From the NCBI RefSeq assembly GCF_904063065.1, contig NZ_CAJFCL010000006.1, positions 124,001 to 188,000 on the forward strand: 64,000 bases of DNA. The letters run 5' to 3'. The position numbers and the translations under genes are program-made. How positions within the stretch are numbered: the stretch's first letter is position 1; each line of letters opens with the position of its first letter. The DNA is from Pseudomonas paraversuta. GTDB lineage: Bacteria > Pseudomonadota > Gammaproteobacteria > Pseudomonadales > Pseudomonadaceae. The notes under the pieces were generated by a model. It did not search any database, was not told the DNA's origin, and saw only the letters and a program-made list of their open reading frames with translations. This document shows positions 55,933 through 64,000 of the stretch, in pieces.

Positions 55933-57279
55933 ATGATTCGTATGCCCCTGGCTACCGCCAGTCTGCTGGCCATTGCTATCTCACTCGCCGGTTGTGGCGA
56001 CAAGGACAAGGAAAAAACTGCGGCGGCCCCTACGCCGGCAGCAGCCACCAGCACCGCAACGCCAGCGACCGATGTCAGCGCGGTGAAAATTGATGAAGCT
56101 GCCGCCAAAGCCGTTGTCGCGCATTACGCCGACATGGTTCACGCAGTATTCAGCGACGCCGAGTCGGGTGCGAAAAAACTGCAAACGGCTATCGACGCCT
56201 TCCTCGCCAAGCCCAACGATGACACCCTCAAAGCCGCCCGCGCGGCCTGGGTTGAGGCGCGCGTACCTTACCTGCAAAGCGAAGTATTCCGTTTCGGCAA
56301 CACCATCATTGATGACTGGGAAGGTCAGGTTAATGCCTGGCCACTGGACGAAGGCCTGATCGACTACGTTGACACCAGCTACGCCGGTGCACTGGGCAAC
56401 CCGGGTGCCAACGCCAACATTATTGCCAACACCCAGATCCAGGTCGGCGAAGACAAGGTCGACGTGACCGAAATCACCCCCGAGACCCTCGCCAGCCTGA
56501 ACGAACTGGGCGGCTCCGAAGCCAACGTGGCGACCGGCTACCATGCAATCGAATTCCTGCTCTGGGGCCAGGACCTCAACGGTACCGGCCCTGGCGCGGG
56601 CAACCGTCCGGCGTCCGACTACCTTGAAGGCGAAGGCGCCACCGGCGGCCACAATGACCGTCGTCGCGCGTACCTCAAAGCGGTTACCCAACTGCTGGTC
56701 AACGACCTGGACGAAATGGTCGGTAACTGGGCACCGGATGTAACCGACAACTACCGCGCCACACTGCAAGCTGATACCCCGCAGAACGGCCTGCGCAAAA
56801 TGCTGTTCGGCATGGGCAGCCTGTCGTTGGGTGAACTGGCAGGCGAACGCATGAAAGTGTCGCTGGAAGCCAACTCTCCGGAAGACGAGCAAGACTGCTT
56901 CAGCGACAACACCCACAACTCGCACTTCTACGATGCCAAAGGCATTCGTAACGTGTACCTGGGTGAGTACCTGCGTACTGACGGCACTAAAATGACCGGC
57001 CCGAGCCTGTCGTCGCTGGTTGTGGCGGTTGACCCGGCCACAGACGCCACGCTGAAATCCGATCTGGCAGACACCGAAGCCAAGATCCAGGTCATGGTTG
57101 ATCTTGCCAACAAGGGCGAGCACTACGACCAACTGATCGCCGCGGGTAATGAGGCGGGCAATCAGGTTGTGCGTGACGCCATCGCCGCCCTGGTCAAACA
57201 GACCGCGGCCATCGAGCAGGCAGCCGGCAAGCTGGGCATCAACGATCTGAACCCGGACACTGCCGACCACGAGTTTTGA
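55933..57279 (+). CDS. icmP: Imelysin family lipoprotein, IcmP-like
   Basis: The 448-residue lipoprotein (lipobox SLAGC, Cys21) has a low-complexity linker to about residue 50 and then the imelysin domain, with the GxHxxE metal motif as GYHAIE at residues 202-207, followed by FLLWGQDLNGTGPGAGNRPASDYL, a conserved segment. Imelysins are periplasmic or outer-membrane proteins tied to iron uptake (EfeO/FutP-like); IcmP of P. aeruginosa was first described as insulin-cleaving. The start at 55933 opens the signal peptide. It is first in a four-gene series with the DUF1111, second imelysin and DUF1513 genes. Confidence 0.9.
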   Translation: MIRMPLATASLLAIAISLAGCGDKDKEKTAAAPTPAAATSTATPATDVSAVKIDEAAAKAVVAHYADMVHAVFSDAESGAKKLQTAIDAFLAKPNDDTLKAARAAWVEARVPYLQSEVFRFGNTIIDDWEGQVNAWPLDEGLIDYVDTSYAGALGNPGANANIIANTQIQVGEDKVDVTEITPETLASLNELGGSEANVATGYHAIEFLLWGQDLNGTGPGAGNRPASDYLEGEGATGGHNDRRRAYLKAVTQLLVNDLDEMVGNWAPDVTDNYRATLQADTPQNGLRKMLFGMGSLSLGELAGERMKVSLEANSPEDEQDCFSDNTHNSHFYDAKGIRNVYLGEYLRTDGTKMTGPSLSSLVVAVDPATDATLKSDLADTEAKIQVMVDLANKGEHYDQLIAAGNEAGNQVVRDAIAALVKQTAAIEQAAGKLGINDLNPDTADHEF

Positions 57280-57303
57280 TCCGCAGGGTTTGAGTGAATG
57301 ATG

Positions 57304-57328
57304 AGGCGGCCTTCGGGCCGCCTTTTTT
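57304..57328 (+). terminator. Terminator after the icmP-like gene
   Basis: AGGCGGCC, loop TTCG and GGCCGCCT with a T run form an intrinsic terminator 24 bases after the stop. Confidence 0.92.
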
Positions 57329-57350
57329 ATTCGACGCCACCTGGCTCTGC

Positions 57351-57424
57351 ACAAGCGAGCTTTTTATCGAGCCCATGTTGATGGGCGAGTGAACGCGACA
57401 TTCCCGGGAAGCTCGCTCCTGCAG
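57351..57424. repeat. REP-like element
   Basis: ACAAGCGAGCTTTTTATCGA, an inner hairpin (GCCCATGTTGATGGGC) and GAAGCTCGCTCCTGCAG lie between icmP and the DUF1111 gene; it belongs to the GAGCGAGC family. Confidence 0.6.
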
Positions 57425-57581
57425 TGCCGGGTCGGACCAGCTTGCAAGGTGGAGCAATTCCCTCCGTGCACAGGAACGAAAACCTGCCCCTGATCAAACC
57501 AAATGCTAATCCCTCTTATTTCAATTCACCTTCCCTGATAAACTTTGCGCCCTCGATTTTGCTCGCTGATCTGGACGCTTG

Positions 57582-58997
57582 ATGCCTTCGCTGCCTCTTC
57601 GCCTGTCTCTGCTGCTATTGGCCCTGGGCCTTGGCGGCTGTGATGATGCCCCGCGTTTTACCCAACCCGAGCCCGGTGAAGCCCGCTCCGGCGGGGATAC
57701 GACAGTGGGTAAAGCCGATCGAAATGCGTTCTCCATGCCCTCCGCCAACCTTTCGCCAAGCCGGCGTCTGGATTTCAGTGTCGGCAACAGTTTCTTTCGC
57801 AGCCCCTGGGTCATAGCCCCCTCCACCACCACCGCACGTGACGGCCTGGGCCCGCTGTTCAATACCAATGCCTGTCAGAACTGCCATATCAAGGACGGTC
57901 GCGGCCACCCTCCTGCGCCGGACGCCGTCAACTCGGTGTCCATGCTGGTACGCCTGTCGATTCCCGATCAACCCGCCTATGCCAGGTTGATCGAGCAGAC
58001 CGGGGTAGTGCCAGAACCGGTTTATGGCGCTCAGTTGCAGGACATGGCCGTGCCCGGCGTTGCCCCCGAAGGCAAGGTGCGGGTCGAATACCAGCCGGTG
58101 CTGGTACATTTCAAGGACGGCACGGCAGTCGAGCTGCAAAAACCGACACTGCAAATCACCCAGCTCGGTTATGGCCCGATGCACCCGGACACCCGTTTCT
58201 CGGCACGCGTTGCACCGCCGATGATTGGCCTGGGTTTGCTTGAGGCCATCCCCGAAGAGGCGATTCTGGCCAATGCCAACACAGGTGACGGGGTTGCCGG
58301 ACGTCCGAACCGGGTCTGGGATGATGCGCAACAAAAGACTGTTCTGGGGCGCTTTGGCTGGAAAGCCGGTCAACCGAACCTCAATCAACAAAACGTTCAC
58401 GCCTTTTCTGGTGATATGGGGCTCACCACGTCCCTGAGACCCGTTGATGACTGCACCCCGGCCCAAACTGACTGTCTTCAAGCCCCCAACGGCAATGGCC
58501 CGGATGGCGAGCCAGAGGTCAGTGACAACATTCTGCGGCTCGTCGAGTTCTATACCCGCAACCTCGCCGTGCCTGCACGACGGGATGTCGACTCGCCCCA
58601 GGTGCTGGCCGGCAAGAACCTGTTTTACCAGGCAGGCTGTGCGTCGTGCCATACGCCGACGTTCACCACCTCGGCCAACGCCGCTGAACCCGAACTGGCC
58701 AACCAGGTGATTCACCCTTACAGCGACCTGTTGCTCCACGATATGGGCGACGGTCTGGCCGACAACCGCACAGAGTTCGCCGCCTCCGGGCGCGACTGGC
58801 GCACCGCGCCACTGTGGGGTATAGGTCTGACCCGGACAGTCAGTGGACACACCCGGTTTTTGCACGATGGACGTGCACGCAACCTGCTCGAAGCCGTGCT
58901 CTGGCACGGTGGTGAGGCCGAACAGGCCAGACAGCAGGTGCTGCAATTCGATGCCGGGCAGCGCGCAGCGTTGCTGGCGTTCCTGAACTCTCTTTAA
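57582..58997 (+). CDS. Di-heme oxidoreductase, DUF1111 family lipoprotein
   Basis: The 471-residue protein has a lipoprotein signal (LGLGGC, Cys20) and two heme c sites: CQNCH at 98-102 and CASCH at 353-357. It belongs to the DUF1111/DHOR family, related to bacterial di-heme peroxidases and MauG. The order next to imelysins and DUF1513 suggests a redox partner for iron uptake, perhaps oxidising or reducing iron in the periplasm; that is inference. A TTG just upstream is not needed; the ATG opens the signal. The second imelysin gene follows 26 bp later, likely co-transcribed. Confidence 0.88.
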   Translation: MPSLPLRLSLLLLALGLGGCDDAPRFTQPEPGEARSGGDTTVGKADRNAFSMPSANLSPSRRLDFSVGNSFFRSPWVIAPSTTTARDGLGPLFNTNACQNCHIKDGRGHPPAPDAVNSVSMLVRLSIPDQPAYARLIEQTGVVPEPVYGAQLQDMAVPGVAPEGKVRVEYQPVLVHFKDGTAVELQKPTLQITQLGYGPMHPDTRFSARVAPPMIGLGLLEAIPEEAILANANTGDGVAGRPNRVWDDAQQKTVLGRFGWKAGQPNLNQQNVHAFSGDMGLTTSLRPVDDCTPAQTDCLQAPNGNGPDGEPEVSDNILRLVEFYTRNLAVPARRDVDSPQVLAGKNLFYQAGCASCHTPTFTTSANAAEPELANQVIHPYSDLLLHDMGDGLADNRTEFAASGRDWRTAPLWGIGLTRTVSGHTRFLHDGRARNLLEAVLWHGGEAEQARQQVLQFDAGQRAALLAFLNSL

Positions 58998-59023
58998 CGC
59001 CTTACAAGATCGGGGACCCCGAC

Positions 59024-60088
59024 ATGTTTCGACCCAAGCTTTTGTTCACCAGCCTTGCCGCGATCGCTCTGGCCGCATGCTCGCCACAAGACCCGCAAGC
59101 CGTCACCTCGGCGGCGATTGCCAAACAGGTGATTTTGCCGACCTACAGCCGCTGGGTCGATGCCGACCGCCAACTGGCGGTCAGTGCCCTGGCCTTCTGC
59201 CAGGGCAAAGAAACACTGGAAACCGCCAGGGCTGACTTCTTGCACGCGCAAAAAGCCTGGGCCGAGCTGCAACCCTTGCTGATCGGTCCGCTGGCCGAAG
59301 GCAATCGCTCGTGGCAGGTCCAGTTCTGGCCGGACAAGAAAAACCTGGTCGGACGTCAGGTTGAGCAACTGGTGGTAGCCCAGCCCCAGATCGATGCCGA
59401 TGCCCTGGCCAAGTCCAGCGTTGTGGTGCAAGGCCTGTCAGCCTACGAATACATTCTGTTCGACAGCAATATCGACCTGGCTGATGCTGCACAAAAAGCC
59501 CGTTACTGCCCGTTGTTGAGTGCCATTGGCGAACGCCAGAAACAACTGGCCGAAGAGATTCTGGCCAGCTGGAACAGCACCGACGGCATGCTCGCGCAAA
59601 TGACCAAGTTCCCTAACCAGCGCTATGCCGACTCCCACGAGGCCATTGCTGATCTGTTGCGGGTACAGGTCACGGCACTCGATACCCTGAAGAAAAAGCT
59701 CGGCACCCCGATGGGCCGCCAGAGCAAGGGCATCGCCCAGCCATTCCAGGCCGACGCATGGCGCAGCCAGTCATCGCTGCAAAGCCTGGCTGCCAGCCTC
59801 GCTGCCGCCCAGACCGTCTGGGTCGGGGTCGACAACCAAGGCTTGCGTGGCTTGTTGCCTGCTGATCAAAAGCCGTTGGCTGACAAGATCGACGCTGCCT
59901 ATGCCGCTTCGCTCAAGCTGTTCAATGACAACCAGCGTTCGCTCAATGAATTGCTGGCTGACGACGCAGGTCGCGCCCAGCTGGACGCCATCTACGACAG
60001 CCTGAACGTGGTTCACCGCCTGCACGAAGGCGAACTGGCCAAGGCCCTGGGCATTCAGTTGGGCTTTAACGCCAACGACGGCGACTGA
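59024..60088 (+). CDS. Second imelysin family lipoprotein, altered metal motif
   Basis: The 354-residue lipoprotein (LAAC, Cys19) has the imelysin fold but the GxHxxE motif reads GLSAYE at residues 137-142, so the metal His is Ser. Other features include FWPDKKNLVGRQVEQLV and the C-terminal helix region. It may be a non-metal-binding paralogue of the icmP product or use other ligands. It sits between the DUF1111 and DUF1513 genes; its stop overlaps an upstream ATG of the DUF1513 gene by one base (TGATG). Confidence 0.87.
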   Translation: MFRPKLLFTSLAAIALAACSPQDPQAVTSAAIAKQVILPTYSRWVDADRQLAVSALAFCQGKETLETARADFLHAQKAWAELQPLLIGPLAEGNRSWQVQFWPDKKNLVGRQVEQLVVAQPQIDADALAKSSVVVQGLSAYEYILFDSNIDLADAAQKARYCPLLSAIGERQKQLAEEILASWNSTDGMLAQMTKFPNQRYADSHEAIADLLRVQVTALDTLKKKLGTPMGRQSKGIAQPFQADAWRSQSSLQSLAASLAAAQTVWVGVDNQGLRGLLPADQKPLADKIDAAYAASLKLFNDNQRSLNELLADDAGRAQLDAIYDSLNVVHRLHEGELAKALGIQLGFNANDGD

Positions 60089-60102
60089 TGAAAGAGGGGT
60101 CG

Positions 60103-61200
60103 ATGATGCGCAGGCAAGCTCTCAAGCTCGGTGGTTTACTACTGAGCGCCGTCACGTTGGGCGGCTGGTCACTGTTTAAACAAAAAGGCCAGAGCCCGCT
60201 GCTGTTGAGTGCCCGTGACGATGTGGACGGCAATCACTTTGCCGTCGGCTATCGGCTGGACGGTACCCAGGTGTTCAGCACCCGGGTCGGCCAGCGCTGC
60301 CATGACATCATCAATCACCCTTCGCTGCCCATTGCGCTGTTTGTCGCGCGGCGCCCCGGCACCGAGAGCTACCTGATCAACCTTGCAGACGGGCAGTTGC
60401 TACAAACCCTGACATCGCTGCCCGATCGACATTTTTACGGCCATGCGGTGATCCATAAAGACGGCGAATGGCTCTACACCACTGAAAATGACACCACCGA
60501 CCCGGGACGTGGCTTACTGGGGGTTTATCGCTTTGCAGACGGGCGCCTGGTTCACAGTGGCGAAATCCCGACCCACGGCGTTGGCCCGCATCAGGTGTCG
60601 TGGATGCCCGACGGCGAGACGCTGGTGGTGGCCAACGGCGGGATTCGTACCGAGGCCGAAAGCCGGATCGAGATGAATCTGAATGCGATGGAGCCCAGCC
60701 TGGTCCTGATGCAGCGCGACGGGACGTTGCTGAGCAAAGAGACCTTGAGCCAGCAGATGAACAGCGTGCGCCATCTTGCAATTGCAACTGACGGCACCAT
60801 CGTTGCGTGTCAGCAATTCATGGGCGAGGCCCACACATTGTCCGAATTGCTGGCGATCAAGCTTCCTGGTCAGCCCTTCGAACCCTTCCCGGTGGCAGAG
60901 CAGCAACTGCGTGCCATGGGCCATTACACGGCCAGTGTGGCGGTACACAGCGGGTTGCGGCTGGTTGCATTGACCGCTCCGCGGGGCAACCGGTTCTTTG
61001 TCTGGGATCTGGACAGCGGTGACTTGCGCCTCGATGCGCCGTTACCCGATTGCGCCGGGGTGGCTGCGGTAGAGGATGGCTTTGTGGTTACATCCGGTCA
61101 GGGTCGTTGCCGTTTCTATGACTGCCGCCAGAGTGAGCTGACAGCCAAACCGCTGGATTTGCCATCGGGGCTGTGGGACAACCATTTGCATGTGATGTAA
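60103..61200 (+). CDS. DUF1513 family protein, beta-propeller with Tat signal
   Basis: The 365-residue product starts MMRRQALKLGGLLLSAVTLG with a twin-arginine-type signal. An upstream ATG (60088) overlapping the previous stop is possible, but GAGGGG makes a better ribosome site for 60103. The mature protein reads as a seven-bladed propeller (VGQRCHDIINHPSLPIALFVARRPG, YGHAVIHKDGEWLYTTENDT, GPHQVSWMPDGETLVVANGG and others), fitting DUF1513. It is the last gene of the DUF1111-imelysin-DUF1513 run. The Tat signal suggests a folded cofactor or metal centre before export. The function is unknown. Confidence 0.87.
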   Translation: MMRRQALKLGGLLLSAVTLGGWSLFKQKGQSPLLLSARDDVDGNHFAVGYRLDGTQVFSTRVGQRCHDIINHPSLPIALFVARRPGTESYLINLADGQLLQTLTSLPDRHFYGHAVIHKDGEWLYTTENDTTDPGRGLLGVYRFADGRLVHSGEIPTHGVGPHQVSWMPDGETLVVANGGIRTEAESRIEMNLNAMEPSLVLMQRDGTLLSKETLSQQMNSVRHLAIATDGTIVACQQFMGEAHTLSELLAIKLPGQPFEPFPVAEQQLRAMGHYTASVAVHSGLRLVALTAPRGNRFFVWDLDSGDLRLDAPLPDCAGVAAVEDGFVVTSGQGRCRFYDCRQSELTAKPLDLPSGLWDNHLHVM

Positions 61201-61252
61201 ATCCAGAGCCCCATGACTCAAGGTCCCGGGGCCCCTGGCACAGCCTGCGGCT

Positions 61253-61480
61253 TCAGCCCTGGGATTTCATGCCCTGGGCCATGCCAAACATGAACAGCAA
61301 CAGGTCGTGATCTGGCGTCGCTACGCTCGCCACTTTCGCAACTCGCGGTAGCGGGCAACTGGCCCCGCTGACTGCACCGCTGAATACCTGGGGCTTGGGC
61401 TGCTCCCAGGCGGCCAGCGCCACAGAAGCAATGGCCAGAGCGACCAGTAGAAACAAACCTCGTGCTATTTCTCTCTTCAT
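61253..61480 (-). CDS. Small exported protein, 75 residues
   Basis: The protein starts MKREIARGLFLLVALAIASV with a signal peptide ending ALAA (about residue 24) and a mature tail with one Cys (SGASCPLPRVAKVASVATPDHDLLLFMFGMAQGMKSQG). Its ATG overlaps the inaA stop by one base (TGATG on the minus strand), so it is the last member of the ColRS-linked operon and is translated with inaA. An alternative longer frame starting at 61558 lies inside inaA and was not used. The family is unknown. Confidence 0.68.
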   Translation of the reverse strand: MKREIARGLFLLVALAIASVALAAWEQPKPQVFSGAVSGASCPLPRVAKVASVATPDHDLLLFMFGMAQGMKSQG

Positions 61481-62196
61481 CACCGTAAACCTTTGATGGC
61501 GCTGCCAAACACCTTCTCGTAAAAGTAGATCAATTTGTTCCAGTCGGCGGCATTCCACGACGAGTGGCGACGCAGTTGCTTGAGATCGTGGGAGGCAGCT
61601 TTGTGCGGAGTCAGGCGTTGCCGGCTTTTTTCAAGGTCCAGCAGGGCGATGTCGACCACGGCACTTTCACCGTCTGCGGTGACCCGTACGAAGACGTGCT
61701 TGGGGTACAGGCAACCATGCTGCCAACGTCCCAGATGCATGCGCGCCAGGGTATGGGCAATGGCTTCCAGCACCCGCTCATGGATCGCTTCACCATGGCG
61801 TTCACGCCCACCGGCGGCGTACCAGTTGTCAATTTCGATAAAGCCGTCAAGGGCTGCGGTCACCAGCAGTGCGCGCCATTGACGGTCTGCACCCTGTTTT
61901 GCCCCGCAGTACACCAACTCGGGTACCCCCACCGCCAAACCCTGCATGGCCAGCAGTGCATCACGCTCACGCAATACCGTCGGCCGGCCCAGCGGGTAAC
62001 GCCAGCTACGGTAGGTATGACCGACCTGGCGTTTGGCGTAAAGCAATCGTCCACCGGCATCGCGAATTCGCTGCACACCACTCTCACCGCCGCGACGCTG
62101 ATTCGGCTCCTCGACCCACTCGCCTTGCTGCTGCCAGTAGTACTCGAAGCGGTCTTCAGTTGCAGCTTGGGGTGGAGATACAAATTCAACGGCCAT
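61480..62196 (-). CDS. inaA: InaA-type lipopolysaccharide kinase (WapQ-like)
   Basis: The 238-residue protein starts MAVEFVSPPQAATEDRFEYY and has the kinase-like core of the Kdo/WaaP family: the catalytic loop LGRWQHGCLYPKHVFVRV and the metal Asp in IALLDLEKSRQRL. InaA/WapQ proteins phosphorylate LPS core sugars (heptose). It follows the methyltransferase gene by three bases. In P. fluorescens and P. putida the colRS-methyltransferase-wapQ/inaA order is known and ColR-controlled, keeping the outer membrane tight. A 75-residue gene overlaps its end. Confidence 0.88.
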   Translation of the reverse strand: MAVEFVSPPQAATEDRFEYYWQQQGEWVEEPNQRRGGESGVQRIRDAGGRLLYAKRQVGHTYRSWRYPLGRPTVLRERDALLAMQGLAVGVPELVYCGAKQGADRQWRALLVTAALDGFIEIDNWYAAGGRERHGEAIHERVLEAIAHTLARMHLGRWQHGCLYPKHVFVRVTADGESAVVDIALLDLEKSRQRLTPHKAASHDLKQLRRHSSWNAADWNKLIYFYEKVFGSAIKGLR

Positions 62197-62199
62197 GGG

Positions 62200-62880
62200 T
62201 TACCTCTTGCGTAATATGTAAACCCGCCACATCGCATACAGCGGGATAAAATCCAAATGATTCTGAACAACGAACCCGGCTTTTTTAAACTCGGCTTCAA
62301 CAGTCACCGCCGGTAACACAAAACGATTCTGATACCCGTCCGACCCGCCATCGGCTTCACGCTGACGTTGCAGGCGGTTGCGTTTCCAGGCTTTGAAATT
62401 GCCATCGACCCACAGCGAAATGATCACACTGTCCCGGCTGACACGGTGAAACTCCCGTAACAGAGCCATCCGGTGACTTGCATCACCAATGTGGTGCAGC
62501 AGGCGCATGCTGAAAATACTGTCGACCGCGTTATCTGGCAGATCGATATCAAATGCAGATGTCTGCAAACGCCGTACCCGTTTGACCACTTGCGCAGGCT
62601 GTGCCTTCGATGCCACTTCCAGCATGGATGCAGAGTAATCCGCACCAATGATTTCGCGGTTGGTCTTTTCGGCCAGCAACGGCCAGAAACGCCCTGCGCC
62701 ACAAGGAAGATCCAGTACCAGGCCCGGCTCGCCGGCCAATGCCAGGGCCTTGCGCGCCAACTGCTCATCACGCTTGTGCGAAAGGCGTCGGGCGAGCCCG
62801 TCCTGATGTTTTTCCAGGTACTCGGCGGCGTGCTTTTGATCGTACTTTTCAGAAAACTTGAGTTTGATTGTGGAGCTCAT
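62200..62880 (-). CDS. Class I SAM-dependent methyltransferase (ColRS-linked)
   Basis: The 226-residue enzyme starts MSSTIKLKFSEKYDQKHAAE. The SAM motif LVLDLPCGAGRFWPLLAEK is near residue 55, followed by the acidic SMLEVASKA and DIDLPDNAVDSIFSMRLLHHI region and the HRVSRDSVIISLW motif. It is of the UbiE/Coq5-like type; the substrate is probably a membrane or LPS component. It comes before inaA in the same operon. In P. fluorescens WCS365 the equivalent (orf222) is ColR-regulated. Confidence 0.85.
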   Translation of the reverse strand: MSSTIKLKFSEKYDQKHAAEYLEKHQDGLARRLSHKRDEQLARKALALAGEPGLVLDLPCGAGRFWPLLAEKTNREIIGADYSASMLEVASKAQPAQVVKRVRRLQTSAFDIDLPDNAVDSIFSMRLLHHIGDASHRMALLREFHRVSRDSVIISLWVDGNFKAWKRNRLQRQREADGGSDGYQNRFVLPAVTVEAEFKKAGFVVQNHLDFIPLYAMWRVYILRKR

Positions 62881-62947
62881 GACGGCTCTCCTGAAGCGTG
62901 TAAGCGCTACCTTAATCAGGAGAACGTATGCATCAGGTCATCACCGG

Positions 62948-62954
62948 GTGAAAA
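62948..62954 (-). promoter_or_regulatory. ColR-box-like core TTTTCAC
   Basis: On the minus strand TTTTCAC occurs about 68 bases upstream of the methyltransferase start. The reported ColR site ends in TTTTCAC, but the upstream bases (GCACGAAA) match the remainder poorly. Confidence 0.4.
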
Positions 62955-63046
62955 TTTCGTGCCTTGGCCCGATCAGACGTTACAGGGTTTTACAGACCAC
63001 CAATAATGGCTCTGGGCCACTTCAAAAACTAAACCCTGAAAGGGGA

Positions 63047-63069
63047 ATGGCCAGCAGGACGCTGGCCAT
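63047..63069. other. Hairpin after colS
   Basis: ATGGCCAGC, loop AGGAC and GCTGGCCAT form a 9-bp stem between colS and the methyltransferase gene. There is no T run in the minus direction, so it may attenuate rather than end the transcript. Confidence 0.5.
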
Positions 63070-63080
63070 GGCAGGACATA

Positions 63081-64000
63081 TCAGACATCAACCGGGTTCA
63101 ATTCAACGTGAAAGCGGCACCCGTTGGGCTCCATGGTGGTCAGCGTTACCCGCCAGCCCTGGCTGTCACAGATCCGTTGCACCAGCGACAGCCCCAACCC
63201 CAGCCCTTCCCCGCGTTTTTCGCTGCCCCTTACAAAAGGCTGGAACATGGCCTGGCGTTTTTCTTCGGGAATCCCCACACCGCTGTCTTCCACCACAAAT
63301 CCGGTGGGCTCGAGGCTCAACCGGATGAAACCGGTGTCGGTGTAATGCAGGGCATTTCGTAGCAAGTTGCCCATGACGGCGTGCAGGAAGGTCGCGTTAT
63401 AACGGGTATCCAGTGGCTGCCCCGGATCGTAGATCAGGGTCAGGCCCTTGGCTTCAATGGGGCCGCGCCACAAGCTGATCAGGCCTTCGGCCACGGTAGT
63501 GAGGGTCACTTTCGGCGACATGCTGGCATCTTCGTGCTGTGCCCTGGCCAGCATCAGGAAGGTCTGTACCAGCTCGCGCATTTCTTCACAGGCGCGCGAG
63601 ATTCGCTCGACTTGCGAGCGGCTGCGCGGGTCCAGCGCCGGATTTTCCAGCAAAAGCTCGCACGAACTGGCCAGTACCATCAGCGGGGTACGCAACTCAT
63701 GGCTGACATCGCTGGTGAACAGCCGCTCACGGGTCAGGGTGTCGCGCAGGCGCCCCAGGGTAGCGTCGAACGCCACCGCCAACTCGCCCACTTCATCGGC
63801 CGCGTAATCCGGCGCCAAAGGCGGAGCCAGGCCCAGCAACTGATCACGATGACGCACTTGGCGCGCCAGACGCACCACGGGGGCCATGACCCTGCGGGCC
63901 AGAATCCAGCCTAAAAAGACCGCCAGGGCCAATGCCAGTACAAAACCGACCACGACCACGGCAAACAACACGCGCTCACGTTCTTCGAAATCACTTTGGT
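63081..64000 (-). CDS. colS: Sensor histidine kinase ColS (N-terminus outside window)
   Basis: The visible 306 residues contain a membrane segment (LFAVVVVGFVLALALAVFLGW), HAMP, the HisKA site TSDVSHELRTPLMVLASS and the ATPase domain with the boxes FVVEDSGVGIPEEKRQAMF and GEGLGLGLSLVQRI. The frame stays open to the window edge, so the N-terminal sensor is missing. The following methyltransferase and inaA genes identify it as ColS of the ColRS system, which senses envelope stress such as zinc or iron excess. The C-terminus ends just before the hairpin at 63047. Confidence 0.9.
   Translation of the reverse strand, partial: QSDFEERERVLFAVVVVGFVLALALAVFLGWILARRVMAPVVRLARQVRHRDQLLGLAPPLAPDYAADEVGELAVAFDATLGRLRDTLTRERLFTSDVSHELRTPLMVLASSCELLLENPALDPRSRSQVERISRACEEMRELVQTFLMLARAQHEDASMSPKVTLTTVAEGLISLWRGPIEAKGLTLIYDPGQPLDTRYNATFLHAVMGNLLRNALHYTDTGFIRLSLEPTGFVVEDSGVGIPEEKRQAMFQPFVRGSEKRGEGLGLGLSLVQRICDSQGWRVTLTTMEPNGCRFHVELNPVDV

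Larger units (their letters stand above)
57280..57581. other. Intergenic region between icmP and the DUF1111 gene
   Basis: The 302 bp hold a terminator (57304), a REP-like element (57351) and, near 57501-57522, AAATGCTAATCCCTCTTATT, which weakly recalls a Fur box. No gene is seen. The DUF1111 gene probably has its own promoter here. Confidence 0.4.
62881..63080. other. Intergenic region between colS and the methyltransferase gene
   Basis: The 200 bp hold a hairpin (63047-63069) after the colS stop and a ColR-like TTTTCAC element (62948). No gene is seen. Confidence 0.4.

Noticed and set aside
55981-57354. Long antisense open frames over icmP and the DUF1111 gene (also 57615-58946)
   Set aside because: They mirror well-supported genes on the plus strand, and their translations show no family motifs.

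Overview
The window is chromosomal DNA from a Pseudomonas, most likely of the P. fluorescens lineage. The evidence is the gene content (hda, purMN, relA/mazG, cysM, a complete gacS, ldhA, phoPQ, pobA, sodB next to bifA, inaA and colS), the high-GC codon use, and REP/REPIN elements of the type common in that group. From memory, the order matches several separate stretches of the P. aeruginosa PAO1 map, joined here. No rRNA, tRNA, prophage, insertion sequence or CRISPR array was seen.

Layout. 1-15295: housekeeping genes. These are a C40 lipoprotein (cut by the window edge), hda, an AI-2E permease and a DUF2066 protein on the minus strand; purM-purN-DUF3108 and a 60-residue protein on plus; then cysM-rlmD-relA-mazG-DUF2058 and a two-component pair on minus. 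15496-25926: gacS, ldhA, a zinc-ribbon/META pair, a TlpA-like thioredoxin lipoprotein, arsC-like/wrbA/DUF2069, a five-copy 146-bp repeat array grown from the end of the DUF2069 gene, a 3-methyladenine glycosylase-like gene, ttcA, a Yip1 protein and sprT. 25976-35243: an organic-acid uptake region. dctA lies at one end and an alpha-ketoglutarate permease-like MFS gene at the other, with phoPQ, a phosphopantetheinyl transferase and dctB/dctD-like genes between them. Both transporter genes have a -24/-12 (sigma-54) promoter and a pair of the same GGCGG-N4-CCGCY palindrome, so one DctD-type activator probably drives both.

35212-48687: an accessory metabolic and regulatory stretch. It holds a four-repeat membrane protein, a small secreted repeat protein, a flavin reductase, an ABM monooxygenase, two AraC and two LysR regulators, a ThDP-dependent decarboxylase, an SDR-like reductase, a periplasmic MBL-fold protein, pobR/pobA (4-hydroxybenzoate to protocatechuate) and a DHA2 efflux pump. 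48769-55787: a membrane coiled-coil protein, an epimerase-like gene whose usual catalytic Tyr is Cys, argP/ACT/argO, sodB and bifA. 55933-61200: icmP-like imelysin, di-heme DUF1111 oxidoreductase, second imelysin, DUF1513 beta-propeller, a probable iron-related periplasmic module. 61253-64000: colS (cut by the window edge), a methyltransferase, an InaA-type LPS kinase and a 75-residue tail gene, matching the known ColRS outer-membrane maintenance locus.

The most notable items are the shared sigma-54/palindrome control of dctA and the MFS gene, the gene-tail/REPIN tandem array, the two-imelysin iron module with a perfect 7-5-7 palindrome upstream, the repeat-built small secreted protein at 36360, and the Tyr-to-Cys epimerase. 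Nothing seen is convincingly a wholly new system. Functional calls rest on reading motifs, gene order and remembered family features; no database search was possible.
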